Origin: Curvibacter sp.
GTDB lineage: Bacteria > Pseudomonadota > Gammaproteobacteria > Burkholderiales > Burkholderiaceae_C
DNA length: 39,370 bases
Assembly (NCBI GenBank): GCA_019233055.1
Contig: JAFAMV010000239.1
Location: forward strand, 1-39,370
Direction: 5' to 3'
The notes beneath the pieces are model-generated. The model did not search any database and was not told the origin of the DNA. It saw only the letters and a program-made list of their open reading frames with translations. Made by a program: the position numbers and the translations under genes. Every line of letters begins with the position of its first letter. Positions within the stretch are counted from its first letter, which is position 1. This document shows, piece after piece, positions 1 to 14,625 of the stretch.

Positions 1-924
1 GCGGCCAATCCGGCCGCTGCCGTCGACCCCGCCGACCTCGGGCGCGTCACCCTGCGCATCGGGACCTACAAGGGCAATTGGCGCGCCCTGTTGACGGCCG
101 CCAAGCTGACCGACACCCCTTACCGGATCGAATGGCGCGAGCTGAACAACGGCGTGCTGCACATCGAAGCCCTCAATGGCGATGCGCTGGACCTGGGCTC
201 GGGCAGCGAGATCCCGGCCCTGTTCGCGGCACGCCAGAAGGCCCAGGTGCGCTTTGTGGCGGTGGTGCGCGAAGACCTGAACAACCAGGTGACCGTGGCG
301 CGCAAGGACGCTCCGATCCGCAGCATCGCCGACCTCAAGGGCAAGCGGGTGGGCTATGTGCGTGCCACCACGGCGCACTATTTCCTCAGCAAGCAGCTGG
401 CCGAGGCCGGCCTGGGCTTCTCGGACATCAACGCCATCAACCTCAGCCCGGCCGACGGCCTGTCGGCCTTCGACCGAGGCGACCTCGATGCCTGGGCCAT
501 CTATGGCTACAACGGCCAGATTGCCCGCCTCAAGTACGGCGCCCGGGTGCTCAAGACCGGGGTGGGTTATCTGTCGGGCAATTTCCCCATCTATGCCAAC
601 CCCAAATCGATCAGCCAGCCGGCCACCCAGGCGGCCATCGGCGACTACCTGTTGCGCCTGCGCCGGGCCTACCTCTGGGCCAACCAGAACTACCTCGAGT
701 ACGCGCGGGTGATCGCCGACGAGACCCGCATCCCGGTGGGCGACCTGATCGAGCTGTGGAACAACCGCAGCGAAGACTTCGATCTGCGTGGCGTGAGCGA
801 CGCGGTGGTCAGCGGCCACCAGGAGGTGGCCGACACCTTCCTGAAGCTCGGTGTGCTCGACGGCCCGGCCCAGGTGGCACCCTTGTGGGACCGGCGCTAT
901 GACCGGCTCATCAAGGGCGGATGA
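1..924 (+). CDS. ABC transporter substrate-binding protein, SsuA/TauA type (5' end missing)
   Basis: The reading frame is open from the first base, so the signal peptide and start lie upstream; 307 residues remain. The protein resembles periplasmic binding proteins for aliphatic sulfonates, taurine or nitrate (SsuA/TauA/NrtA-like, NMT1 fold). Visible features are the early 'RIGTYKGNWRAL' strand, the mid-protein 'IADLKGKRVGYV' segment and the 'AFDRGDLDAWAIY' segment, which is typical of SsuA, where the second lobe contacts the ligand. It would deliver its ligand to a membrane permease and ATPase, but neither lies downstream; any partner genes would have to be to the left of the window. The substrate cannot be fixed from sequence: sulfonate is the family default. 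Confidence 0.85.
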   Translation, partial: AANPAAAVDPADLGRVTLRIGTYKGNWRALLTAAKLTDTPYRIEWRELNNGVLHIEALNGDALDLGSGSEIPALFAARQKAQVRFVAVVREDLNNQVTVARKDAPIRSIADLKGKRVGYVRATTAHYFLSKQLAEAGLGFSDINAINLSPADGLSAFDRGDLDAWAIYGYNGQIARLKYGARVLKTGVGYLSGNFPIYANPKSISQPATQAAIGDYLLRLRRAYLWANQNYLEYARVIADETRIPVGDLIELWNNRSEDFDLRGVSDAVVSGHQEVADTFLKLGVLDGPAQVAPLWDRRYDRLIKGG

Positions 925-1023
925 GCCAGCGGCGCCGAGCGCCCGATCCGTTGAAAATGTCCGGTTTGCGCCCGCCGCCAAAGGCTTGGGGCGCGGCCTG
1001 GGGGCCGGGGCTGGATAGACTGC

Positions 1024-1043
1024 GAGGCTTGTGCCACAGCCTC
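1024..1043. repeat. Inverted repeat in the leader of the DUF4197 gene
   Basis: GAGGCT at 1024-1029 and AGCCTC at 1038-1043 are perfect inverted 6-base arms around an 8-base gap. They lie 15 bases before the ATG of the downstream gene. It could be a small hairpin or a protein site; by length alone it could also be chance in GC-rich DNA. Confidence 0.3.
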
Positions 1044-1058
1044 TCCATCGGAGCCCCC

Positions 1059-1790
1059 ATGTCAGCTTCTGAATCGTCCTTCCTGATGTCGCGCCGTGCC
1101 TTCCAGCGCCGCAGTGCCGTGCTTCTCACGGGCCTGCTCGGGGCCGCCTGGGAGCGGGCGCAGGCCCTGGGCCTGGCCGACCTGAGCAACGCGGACGCCA
1201 GCAGCGGCGTCAAGGCCGCGCTCGAGAAAGGCGCCAATGTGGCGCTCGATCTGCTGGGCCGGCCCGGCGGCTTTCTCGACAACCCCAAGGTGCGCATTCC
1301 CCTGCCCGGCGGCATGGACCAGGCAGCGCAGCTGATGCGCAGCTTCGGCCAGGGCCAGAAAGTCGATGAGCTGGTCACCGCCATGAACCGGGCCGCCGAG
1401 GCGGCGGTCCCCATGGGCAAGGAGATCCTGCTGGCCGCTGTTCATGGCATGACGGTCAGCGATGCCAAGGGCATCCTGACCGGAGGCGCGCATTCGGTGA
1501 CCGACTTCTTCGCCAGCAAGACCCGCGAGCCCCTGGGGCAGAAGTTTCTGCCCATCGTGACCCAGGCCACCGAGAAGGTCTCGCTGGCGCAGCGCTACAA
1601 CGATTTTGCCGGGCGTGCCTCACGCTTCGGTCTCGTCAAGTCCGAGGACGCCGATCTCTCGCGCTATGTCACCGGCAAGACCCTCGACGGCCTCTACCAG
1701 GTCATCGGCGAGGAGGAGCAGAAGATCCGCCAGGATCCGATGGGCGCCGGCAGCGATATCCTGCAGAAGGTGTTCGGCGCGGTGCACTGA
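1059..1790 (+). CDS. DUF4197 domain protein with Tat-type signal
   Basis: This 243-residue protein of unknown function matches the DUF4197 family along its length after the signal. I chose the ATG at 1059 because a GGAG ribosome site sits six bases before it and because it places an export signal at the N-terminus. An ATG at 921 is also in frame but would add 46 residues of poor quality. Residues 11-16 (SRRAFQ) match the twin-arginine S-R-R-x-F pattern, followed by a hydrophobic stretch and an A-Q-A cleavage site near residue 36, so export to the periplasm by Tat is inferred. The mature part is mostly predicted helix, with the conserved 'NPKVRIPLP' and 'TGKTLDGLY' blocks. No enzymatic motif is visible. 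The gene stands alone and converges with the kinase gene 13 bases away. Confidence 0.8.
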   Translation: MSASESSFLMSRRAFQRRSAVLLTGLLGAAWERAQALGLADLSNADASSGVKAALEKGANVALDLLGRPGGFLDNPKVRIPLPGGMDQAAQLMRSFGQGQKVDELVTAMNRAAEAAVPMGKEILLAAVHGMTVSDAKGILTGGAHSVTDFFASKTREPLGQKFLPIVTQATEKVSLAQRYNDFAGRASRFGLVKSEDADLSRYVTGKTLDGLYQVIGEEEQKIRQDPMGAGSDILQKVFGAVH

Positions 1791-1803
1791 GGCCGGCCGC
1801 GCT

Positions 1804-7458
<5,655 letters not shown>

Positions 7459-7473
7459 CGCGCATCCCCCGGG

Positions 7474-9501
7474 TCAGTGTTCCCGCTGGTCTGACAAGGC
7501 CGGCGGCTGGCCGCCGGCGCCGCCCTGGACCAGCTCGCGGAGCTGGCGGATCAGATTGACCACCACATGCCCGATCTTCACCATGGGGGCGTCGTTGACC
7601 AGCAGCTGCTGGGCCTGGGCCGCCTGTTTGCGGTTCACCAGGTCTGCCACCTTGCCGGCCTCCTGGTGGAACACCTTGTGCTGCTGGACGAGCTGGGTGA
7701 ACAGGGGCACGTGGCTCCAGCGGTTGCCGCCGGGGCCGTAGATCCACTTGCCCAGCTCGCAGCAGTCGTCGCGCCGCACCATGTCGGCGTCCAGCGTGAG
7801 GTCCCTGAGGGCAGCATTGCGCAGCTTGATGCGCCACTGCTGGTGGGCGTCGATGACGCGGTCGAAATCGACCTCGCCGGCCTCGGTGCTCTGGATGCCG
7901 GCGTATTCTCGCCTGAGGGCCACCGCATCCTCTTCAGCCAGGGTGCGGTCCTTGGGGGTGAGCTTGAACACGCGGATGGTGTTGTGCACATGGGCCACCT
8001 GCTGGTCCAGGGTGTGGGCGGTGGCGGCCAGTTCCTCGACCATGGCGGCGTTCTGCTGGGTGATGCCGTCCAGCTCGGACACCGATTGGTTGATCTGGAT
8101 GACCCCGGTCTCCTGCTCGCGGCAGGCGATCTGGATCTGACCCAGCAGGGCCGAGACCTTGCCCACCGCCGTCATGGCCGCGTGCATGCGTTGCTGCGCC
8201 TGCTCGACGATGCTCGATCCGGCGGCCACCCGTTCCTGGGAGCTGACGATCAGCTCGCGCACCTCGCGTGCCGCCTGCGAGGTACGCTGCGACAGGGCGC
8301 GCACCTCGGAGGCCACCACCGCGAAGCCGCGGCCCTGTTCACCGGCCCGCGCCGCTTCCACGGCGGCATTGAGGGCCAGGATGTTGGTCTGGAAGGCGAT
8401 GCCTTCGATGATCTGCAGGATGTCCCCGATGCGCCGCGAGGCGTCGGCGATGGCTTCCATCGTGCCGGCCACCTGCGTCACCACCTGTTGGCTCGAGGCC
8501 GAGGTGTCGGCCGCCTCCTTGACCAGCTCCACGCCTTCCGAGGCCATCTGCGAGGTGTGGTGCATGGTCCCGGTGATCTCTTCGAGCGATGCGGCGGTCT
8601 TCTGCAGGTTGCCGGCCTGGTTCTCGGTGCGCGAGGACATGTCCTGGTTGCCGTTGGCGATCTCGAGCGTCGCACCGCGCACATTGGCCACCTCGTGGCG
8701 CACATCCCGGATCACGGTGCGCACCCCGACGGACAGCTGGTTGAGCGCCTGCTGCAGATCGCCCCATTGGCCTTGCAGAGTGATCGCCACCGGCTGGGTC
8801 AGGTCTCCGGCGGCCAGGGCATTCGCGGCGGTGACGAGCTGGGTCAGCGGCAGGGTGAGCGAGGCCCGGACACGCCAGGCAGCCAGGGCCCAACCCACGG
8901 CCCCCAGCAGCCAGCCGAGCACGGACGGCAGGGACTGGCTCCAGGCCAGGCCCATGAGCACCACAGGCAGCGCCATCCACAGGGAGAGCCGGGTGCTGGC
9001 ACCCAGGCGCAGCACCTCGTGCAGCCGCCCGATCGGGGTGCGCCGGACCACCCGCCCACGCCGCAACACCGTCACCAACCGGCCTGCGGCGGCTTCCTCG
9101 CGCATCTGCTGGTAGAGCCGCTCGAATGGCGCGGTCTCCTGTTCGGTCACGCTGGTGCGCACCGAGAGGTAGCCGACGATCTGGTTGCCGCTGCGCACCG
9201 GTGTGGCATTGGCCCGGACCCAGTAGTGGTCGCCATTCTTGCGCCGGTTCTTGACCAGTCCGGTCCAGGGGATGGCTTGCTGGATGGTGTCCCACATGTC
9301 CCGGAAGGCTTCTTCGGGCATGTCGGGGTGGCGGATCAGGTTGTGCGGCTGGCCCAGCAACTCCTCGCGGGAATAGCCGCTGGCCATGATGAAGTTGTCG
9401 TTGCAGTAGGTGATCCGCCCTTTCAGATCCGTGACGGAGATCAGGGTCTGATCCACTGGAAACTGATGTAGTCTGCCTGTGACCGGTTGGTTGTTGCGCA
9501 T
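7474..9501 (-). CDS. Aer-like PAS chemoreceptor with C-terminal CZB zinc-binding domain
   Basis: This 675-residue receptor starts at an ATG with GGGAGA upstream. Residues 1-120 match the Aer PAS domain closely, including 'IRHPDMP', 'PWTG' and '[15 protein letters not shown]'; in E. coli Aer this domain binds FAD and senses redox or energy state. Two adjacent hydrophobic segments (about 170-212) form a membrane hairpin, followed by a HAMP-like linker and a full MCP signalling domain whose hairpin tip lies near residues 370-415. The C-terminus is a chemoreceptor zinc-binding (CZB) domain with the expected ligands His553, Cys581 (in 'CCELGKW'), His608 and His612. It should signal to CheA/CheW, whose genes are not in the window. 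It lies between a CheY-like regulator and a large hybrid kinase, all on the same strand. Confidence 0.93.
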   Translation of the reverse strand: MRNNQPVTGRLHQFPVDQTLISVTDLKGRITYCNDNFIMASGYSREELLGQPHNLIRHPDMPEEAFRDMWDTIQQAIPWTGLVKNRRKNGDHYWVRANATPVRSGNQIVGYLSVRTSVTEQETAPFERLYQQMREEAAAGRLVTVLRRGRVVRRTPIGRLHEVLRLGASTRLSLWMALPVVLMGLAWSQSLPSVLGWLLGAVGWALAAWRVRASLTLPLTQLVTAANALAAGDLTQPVAITLQGQWGDLQQALNQLSVGVRTVIRDVRHEVANVRGATLEIANGNQDMSSRTENQAGNLQKTAASLEEITGTMHHTSQMASEGVELVKEAADTSASSQQVVTQVAGTMEAIADASRRIGDILQIIEGIAFQTNILALNAAVEAARAGEQGRGFAVVASEVRALSQRTSQAAREVRELIVSSQERVAAGSSIVEQAQQRMHAAMTAVGKVSALLGQIQIACREQETGVIQINQSVSELDGITQQNAAMVEELAATAHTLDQQVAHVHNTIRVFKLTPKDRTLAEEDAVALRREYAGIQSTEAGEVDFDRVIDAHQQWRIKLRNAALRDLTLDADMVRRDDCCELGKWIYGPGGNRWSHVPLFTQLVQQHKVFHQEAGKVADLVNRKQAAQAQQLLVNDAPMVKIGHVVVNLIRQLRELVQGGAGGQPPALSDQREH

Positions 9502-9593
9502 CGATTCTCCCGGACCGCCGGCAGGGATGTCACCGAAGCCGGCGCGGTGGGTGTGTGGGTTCAGTCAATGCTGACCATCCTAGCGGAAAGGAA

Positions 9594-9986
9594 TCACACC
9601 AACCCGATCTGGCGCAAGATTGTTTCAAGTTGTTTTGCCTCCAGCGGCTTGATCAGCACCGCATCGGCCCCCTCGCTGTGGTAGGTCTGGGCCGCTTCGG
9701 GCAGATCGTCCCCGGTCACCATGACGATGGGCAGGTGGCGCCCCGTGGCGCGTTCTTCGGCCCGGATGTGGCGCAAGGTCGAAAGACCGTCGAGTTGAGG
9801 CATCCGCACATCGAGCAGCAGCAGGTCGAAGGTCTGCTGCCGCCAGGCGTTCAGGGCCTGCTCTCCGTCCTTGACGGCCACGCCGCCATGGCCGAGCGTG
9901 CGCAGCACCTGCACGGCCAGCCTCAGGTTCAGGGGCTGGTCGTCGGCGATCAGGACATGCAGTTTGCGTGGGGCGGGGCTGGCCAT
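9594..9986 (-). CDS. Single-domain (CheY-like) response regulator
   Basis: This 130-residue receiver has no output domain. The acidic pair Asp15-Asp16, phospho-acceptor Asp59 in 'LLLLDVRMPQLDG', Thr91 and Lys113 in 'IKPLE' are all present, so it should be phosphorylated. It is the first gene of a minus-strand operon with the Aer-like receptor (92 bases downstream) and the hybrid kinase. It may therefore act as a phosphate carrier in that relay or as a CheY for this receptor. The ribosome site before the ATG is poor. It is not closely similar to the other CheY-like protein of the window at 26057-26428. Confidence 0.9.
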   Translation of the reverse strand: MASPAPRKLHVLIADDQPLNLRLAVQVLRTLGHGGVAVKDGEQALNAWRQQTFDLLLLDVRMPQLDGLSTLRHIRAEERATGRHLPIVMVTGDDLPEAAQTYHSEGADAVLIKPLEAKQLETILRQIGLV

Positions 9987-10100
9987 GGGACCGTCTAAGG
10001 ATGGGTTGCGGGAAGGGGGACCGGAAAACGCCCCTGTGCCGCAAAGGCCGGCCGGGGCGGGAGGCCGCCGCAGTTTACTGTGCCCGCAGAGGGTGGCGCA

Positions 10101-11402
10101 TCAGTGGGCACCCACATAGGCGAAGCGCAGCAGGAACAGCCCGGCGATCAGCCAGACCATCGGGTGCACCTCGCGCGCGCGCCCGGTGCACAGCTTGAGC
10201 ACCGCGTAGGTGATGAAGCCGAAGGCCAGGCCGTTGGCGATCGAGTAGGTGAAGGGCATGCCCAGGGCGGTGACCGCAGCGGGGATGACCTCGGTGCTCT
10301 CGTCCCAGGGCAGTTCGGTCAGGTCGCGCAGCATCAGGCAGGCGACGAAGAACAGGGCCGGGGCGGTGGCATAGGCGGGCACCGATCCGGCCAGCGGGGC
10401 GATCGCCAGACAGGCCAGGAACAGCAAGGCCACGGTCACGGCGGTCAGGCCGGTGCGGCCGCCGGCCTGCACGCCGGCGGCGCTCTCGATGTAGGCCGTG
10501 GTGCTCGAGGTGCCCAGCAGGGCGCCGGCGAAGATGGCGGCGCTGTCGGCCAGCAGGGCCTTGTTGAGTCGGTCCATGCGGCCGTCGCGCAGCAGTCCGG
10601 CGCGTTTGGCCACGCCCATCAGGGTGCCGGTGGCATCGAACAGCTCGACCAGGAAGAACACCAGCACCACATTCAGGATGCCGCCCGACAGGGCCGAACG
10701 GACGTCGAGCTGCAGCAGGGTCGGCGCGATCGACGGCGGCGCCGAGAAGACCCCCGCGAACTGGTTGCCGCCCACCACGAAGGAGGCCAGCGTCACCGTC
10801 AGGATGCCGATCAGGATGGCCCCGGGCACCTTGAGCCGGTCCAGCACCGCGATCAGCAGGAAGCCGAGCACGCCGAGCACGGCACCCGGCGCATGCAGGT
10901 CGCCCAGCGTCACGAAGGTGGCCGGCGAGGCGGCGACGATGCCCGCGCTCTTCAGCGAGATCAGCGCCAGGAACAGCCCGATGCCCGCCGTGATGGCGCT
11001 GCGCAGCGAATGCGGGATGCCCCGGATGATGAGTTCGCGCAGCCCGAACAGGCTGACCACCAGGAACAGGCAGCCCGACACGAAGACCGCGCCCAGCGCC
11101 GCCTGCCAGCTGAAGCCCATGCCCTTGACCACCGCATAGGCGAAAAAGGCGTTCAGGCCCATGCCGGGGGCCAGCGCGATCGGGTAGTTGGCATACAGGC
11201 CCATGATCAGGCTGCCCAGGGCGGCGATCAGGCAGGTGGCGACGAAGACCGCGTCGCGCGGCATGCCCGCGTCGCCGAGGATGGAGGGGTTGACGAAGAC
11301 GATGTAGGCCATCGTGAGGAAGGTGGTCAGCCCGGCCACCAGTTCGGTGCGCAAGGTGGTCCCATGCTCTCGGAGCTGGAAGAATTTCTGGATGAATTGC
11401 AC
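10101..11402 (-). CDS. NCS2-family purine permease, AzgA/GhxP type
   Basis: This 433-residue inner-membrane transporter is of the AzgA/GhxP branch of NCS2, whose studied members import adenine, guanine or hypoxanthine with protons. The start is a GTG with an excellent AAAGGAG seven to eight bases upstream. Signature segments are 'LAPGMGLNAFFAY' (about 77-89) and 'ELFDATGTLMGVAKRAG' (about 252), and at least ten hydrophobic segments follow the family pattern. It lies 103 bases downstream of the guanine deaminase gene on the same strand and probably shares its transcript. Together with the divergent xanthine dehydrogenase genes this makes guanine or hypoxanthine the likely substrate; the exact specificity is inference. 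Confidence 0.9.
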   Translation of the reverse strand: MQFIQKFFQLREHGTTLRTELVAGLTTFLTMAYIVFVNPSILGDAGMPRDAVFVATCLIAALGSLIMGLYANYPIALAPGMGLNAFFAYAVVKGMGFSWQAALGAVFVSGCLFLVVSLFGLRELIIRGIPHSLRSAITAGIGLFLALISLKSAGIVAASPATFVTLGDLHAPGAVLGVLGFLLIAVLDRLKVPGAILIGILTVTLASFVVGGNQFAGVFSAPPSIAPTLLQLDVRSALSGGILNVVLVFFLVELFDATGTLMGVAKRAGLLRDGRMDRLNKALLADSAAIFAGALLGTSSTTAYIESAAGVQAGGRTGLTAVTVALLFLACLAIAPLAGSVPAYATAPALFFVACLMLRDLTELPWDESTEVIPAAVTALGMPFTYSIANGLAFGFITYAVLKLCTGRAREVHPMVWLIAGLFLLRFAYVGAH

Positions 11403-11505
11403 GTGTGTCTCCTTTGGTATTGATGGGTGCCCTGCTCTTGGCGGCGGGGTACCCGGGGTGCAAATGGGAGGTGTGGCGATGTCGATGCGTCGGTGCGTCA
11501 GTTCG

Positions 11506-12846
11506 TCAGTGCGCCGTGCTGCCCGGGCGCCGGTAGCGGGTCACGCCGGCCACCCGGCTCTGCACCAGATGGCTGCGGTCGGCCAGGGTCATCCACGCGA
11601 ACATCTTTTCGTGCAGGCTGCGCGCCAGGCCCAGGCGGTGCGCCGCCAGCGGCTCGGTGCTCCAGTCCCAGATGCAGAGGTCGGCCGTGGCGCCGGCTTC
11701 GAGCGAACCGATCTCGTGGCCCAGGCCCAGCGCGGCGGCGGCACCTGCCGTGGCCGCATGCAGGGCCGACCAGGCGGTCAGGCGCTGGCCCGCCAGCGCC
11801 TGGACCTTGTAGGCCTCGCGCAGGCTGGCCAGCAGGCACAGGTCGGTGCCGCCGCCGACATCGCTGGACAGGCTGACCGCCGCGCCGGCCTGGCGCGCCG
11901 CCGGCCAGTCGAACAGGCCCGAGCCGAGGAACAGGTTGGAGCTGGGGCTGTGCGAGATCTGGGCGCCGCGCTCGCGCAGCAGTGCGCGGTCGTCGCCGTC
12001 GAGCCAGATGCCATGCGCCAGCACGCTGCGGCCGTGGAGCAGGCCGGCGCGCTCGTACACATCGAGGTAGCTGCGCGCCTGCGGAAACAGCTGCTGCACC
12101 CACCGCACCTCGTCGCGGTTCTCGGCCACATGGGTCTGCATGTAGAGCGTGGGGTCGGCGCGGCACAGCGCTCCGGCCATGGCCAGCTGGGCCTCGCTGC
12201 TGGTGGGGGCGAAGCGCACCGTCACCGCATAGGCCAGGCGGTCGAGCCCGTGCCAGCGCTCGATCAGGTCCAGGCAGTCGCGTTCGGCGCCGGCCACGTC
12301 GTCGCACAGCGCCTCGGGCGCGTGCCGGTCCATCAGCACCTTGCCGGCGATCAGGCGCATGCCGCGCTGGCGCGCGGCGGCGAACAGGCGGTCGGCCGAG
12401 ATGCGGTGCACCGTCGGGAACACCACCGCCGAGGTGGTGCCCCGGGCCAGCAGTGCATCCAGAAAACGCTGGGCGCCCTGCTCGGCGACCTCGTCGTCGG
12501 CATAGCGCATCTCGGCCGGGAAGGTGTAGGTGTTGAGCCAGTCCAGCAGCTCGCTGCCATAGCTGCCGATCACGTCGAGCTGCGGGCTGTGGACGTGGGT
12601 GTCGATGAAGCCCGGCAGGATCAGGCGACCCCGGTGGTCCTCGGTCTGGTAGCCCTCGGGGGCGGGCAGGCTGGCCGGCTGGGCGCCGACGATGCGCCCG
12701 CCCTCGAGCAGCAGCCAGTGGTCGGGCCGCCAGCGCAGCGCCGGGCTCTCCACCGCCCCCCATTCGGGCTCGGCCACGAAATCGAGCAGGTCGGCGCGCA
12801 GGGCCAGGCGCGTCGGTGTCGGGTTGGTTGAGTCGGCAACGGTCAT
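11506..12846 (-). CDS. guaD: Guanine deaminase
   Basis: Guanine deaminase hydrolyses guanine to xanthine and ammonia. The 446-residue protein is a cyclic amidohydrolase with the expected zinc site: His84 and His86 in 'PGFIDTHVHSPQ', His239 in 'QTHVAEN', His278 in 'LAHGIWL' and Asp329 in 'SSDVGGGTD'. The 'SPQ' following HVH and the 'GGGTD' loop are characteristic of guanine deaminase rather than of cytosine or adenosine deaminases. The ATG has AGAAG upstream. The gene diverges from xdhA, whose product oxidises xanthine, and is followed by the purine permease, so the function fits its surroundings. The length agrees with bacterial GuaD (about 430-450). Confidence 0.94.
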   Translation of the reverse strand: MTVADSTNPTPTRLALRADLLDFVAEPEWGAVESPALRWRPDHWLLLEGGRIVGAQPASLPAPEGYQTEDHRGRLILPGFIDTHVHSPQLDVIGSYGSELLDWLNTYTFPAEMRYADDEVAEQGAQRFLDALLARGTTSAVVFPTVHRISADRLFAAARQRGMRLIAGKVLMDRHAPEALCDDVAGAERDCLDLIERWHGLDRLAYAVTVRFAPTSSEAQLAMAGALCRADPTLYMQTHVAENRDEVRWVQQLFPQARSYLDVYERAGLLHGRSVLAHGIWLDGDDRALLRERGAQISHSPSSNLFLGSGLFDWPAARQAGAAVSLSSDVGGGTDLCLLASLREAYKVQALAGQRLTAWSALHAATAGAAAALGLGHEIGSLEAGATADLCIWDWSTEPLAAHRLGLARSLHEKMFAWMTLADRSHLVQSRVAGVTRYRRPGSTAH

Positions 12847-12925
12847 GTCGGTCTTCTGAGAAATGGGTCGGGATCAGGCGGATGCCAAACCGGGCGTCCG
12901 GGGCTGACGGGGGCAGACTCCGGGG

Positions 12926-12940
12926 TGCAAGCGGTTTGCA
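12926..12940. promoter_or_regulatory. Candidate operator between guaD and xdhA
   Basis: TGCAA at 12926-12930 and TTGCA at 12936-12940 form a perfect inverted repeat with a 5-base centre, lying in the 199-base region between the divergent guaD and xdhA genes. This position would allow one repressor or activator to control both transcripts. No purine regulator gene is encoded next to it. I could not place convincing -35/-10 boxes here. Confidence 0.35.
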
Positions 12941-13045
12941 ACAGACGGCGCCCGATGGTGGCGAAACTCCGCTGCTGCACCATATGTGTGCGCTTATCGC
13001 CGCTATCCGGGCCGGCGTATTGCTCGCGGGCTTCAAGCCATCAAC

Positions 13046-14593
13046 ATGGCGGCCATGACACAAGCCACCCCAGCCGACGCCATGCAGGCCATGGCGCAAC
13101 CGATCCGTTTTTTCCATCGTGGGCAGATCGTCGAGGTCCACGGTGCCGCCGGCACCCGCTCGGTGCTCGACTGGCTGCGCGAGGACGCCCGCTGCACCGG
13201 CACCAAGGAGGGCTGCAACGAAGGCGACTGCGGTGCCTGCACCGTGGTCGTCGGCGAACTGCCCGAGCAGGCCGACCCCGGCCTCACTCCGGTGCGCGGC
13301 CTGAGCCTGCGCACCGTCAACGCCTGCATCCAGTTCCTGCCGACCCTGCATGGCAAGGCCCTGTTCAGCGTCGCCGATCTGCAGCAGGGCGAGCTGCTGC
13401 ACCCGGCCCAGCAGGCCCTGGTCGAGTGCCACGGCTCGCAGTGCGGTTTCTGCACCCCGGGGTTCGTGATGTCGATGTGGGCCAGCTGCGAGCAGCATCA
13501 GGCGGCCGGCGAGCGCCCCTCGCGCAGCCTGCTGGCCGATGAACTCTCGGGCAATCTGTGCCGCTGCACCGGCTACCGGCCGATCCTCGATGCGGCCGAG
13601 CGCATGTTCGAGCTGCCGCCGCAGGCCACGGATTTCGCGCCTGCCGTGGCGGCCCTGCAGGCCATGGCCCAGGGGCCGGCGCTCGATGTGCGCGATCCGT
13701 CGGGGGCCCGCTTCGTGGCCCCGCGCCGGCTTGACGAGCTGGCCCGGGTGCTGGAGGCGGCACCGCAGTCGCGGGTGCTGGCCGGTTCGACCGACGTCGG
13801 GCTCTGGGTCACCAAGCAGTTCCGCGCGCTCGGCGACATCGTCTACCTGGGCGAGGTGGCCGAGCTCAAGCGCATCGAGGAGGTCGACGGGGTGCTGGAC
13901 ATCGGTGCCGGCGCCTCGCTGCAGTCGGCCTGGCGCGCGCTCGCGCAGCGCCACCCCGAACTGGCCGAAATGGGGCTGCGCTTTGCCGCGCCGCCGGTGC
14001 GCCAGGCCGGCACCCTGGGCGGCAATGTGGCCAACGGCTCGCCGATCGGCGATTCGCCGGCGGTGCTGATGGCCCTGCAGGCCCGGCTGCGGCTGCGCCT
14101 GGGTGCGCGCACGCGCGAGCTGGCCCTCGAAGACTTCTACCTCGGCTACATGAAGAACGCGCTCGAGCCCGGCGAATTCGTCGAGCGCATCCTGGTGCCG
14201 CCGCCGGCCGCCGGCCTGGCCCTGCGCGCCTACAAGGTCAGCAAGCGCTTCGATTGCGACATCTCCGCCCTGTCGGCGGGGCTGGCGCTGGAGCTCGAGG
14301 GCGACCGGGTGCGTGCGGCGCGTCTGGCCTTCGGCGGCATGGCCGCCGTGGTGAAGCGGGCCGGCCAGGCCGAGGCGGCCCTGATCGGGCGGGCCTGGGA
14401 CGAGGCCGCCCTGCGCGATGCGCAGCTGGCCCTGCAGCACGATTTCACGCCGCTGAGCGACATGCGCGCCAGCGCCGAGCACCGCCGTCGGGTGGCCGCC
14501 AATCTGCTGCGCCGGCTGTGGCTGGAGACCCGTCCGCAGGGCGCCCTGCCGAGCTCCCTGACCCGCGTCTTCCCGGTCCGCGCCATGAACTGA
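13046..14593 (+). CDS. xdhA: Xanthine dehydrogenase small subunit (2x[2Fe-2S], FAD)
   Basis: XdhA carries the electron-transfer cofactors of xanthine dehydrogenase, passing electrons from the molybdenum site in XdhB to NAD+. With the ATG at 13046 it has 515 residues. The first [2Fe-2S] cluster is held by Cys57, Cys62, Cys65 and Cys94; the second by Cys133, Cys136, Cys172 and Cys174 ('CGFCTPG', 'NLCRCTGYRP'). From about residue 210 comes the FAD-binding domain ('VLAGSTDVGL', 'GGNVANGSPIGDS') and then the CO-dehydrogenase flavoprotein C-terminal domain. The start is uncertain: ATGs at 13055, 13082 and 13091 are in frame, and none has a strong ribosome site. First gene of xdhABC, 32 bases before xdhB. 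Confidence 0.94.
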   Translation: MAAMTQATPADAMQAMAQPIRFFHRGQIVEVHGAAGTRSVLDWLREDARCTGTKEGCNEGDCGACTVVVGELPEQADPGLTPVRGLSLRTVNACIQFLPTLHGKALFSVADLQQGELLHPAQQALVECHGSQCGFCTPGFVMSMWASCEQHQAAGERPSRSLLADELSGNLCRCTGYRPILDAAERMFELPPQATDFAPAVAALQAMAQGPALDVRDPSGARFVAPRRLDELARVLEAAPQSRVLAGSTDVGLWVTKQFRALGDIVYLGEVAELKRIEEVDGVLDIGAGASLQSAWRALAQRHPELAEMGLRFAAPPVRQAGTLGGNVANGSPIGDSPAVLMALQARLRLRLGARTRELALEDFYLGYMKNALEPGEFVERILVPPPAAGLALRAYKVSKRFDCDISALSAGLALELEGDRVRAARLAFGGMAAVVKRAGQAEAALIGRAWDEAALRDAQLALQHDFTPLSDMRASAEHRRRVAANLLRRLWLETRPQGALPSSLTRVFPVRAMN

Positions 14594-14625
14594 GGCGCGC
14601 ACCGACCCCCCATCCTGTCCCGACC

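Noticed and set aside
12847..13045. Purine riboswitch between guaD and xdhA
   Set aside because: I see none of the conserved purine aptamer core or a three-way junction; the region is short and GC-rich, and such riboswitches are rare in this group.
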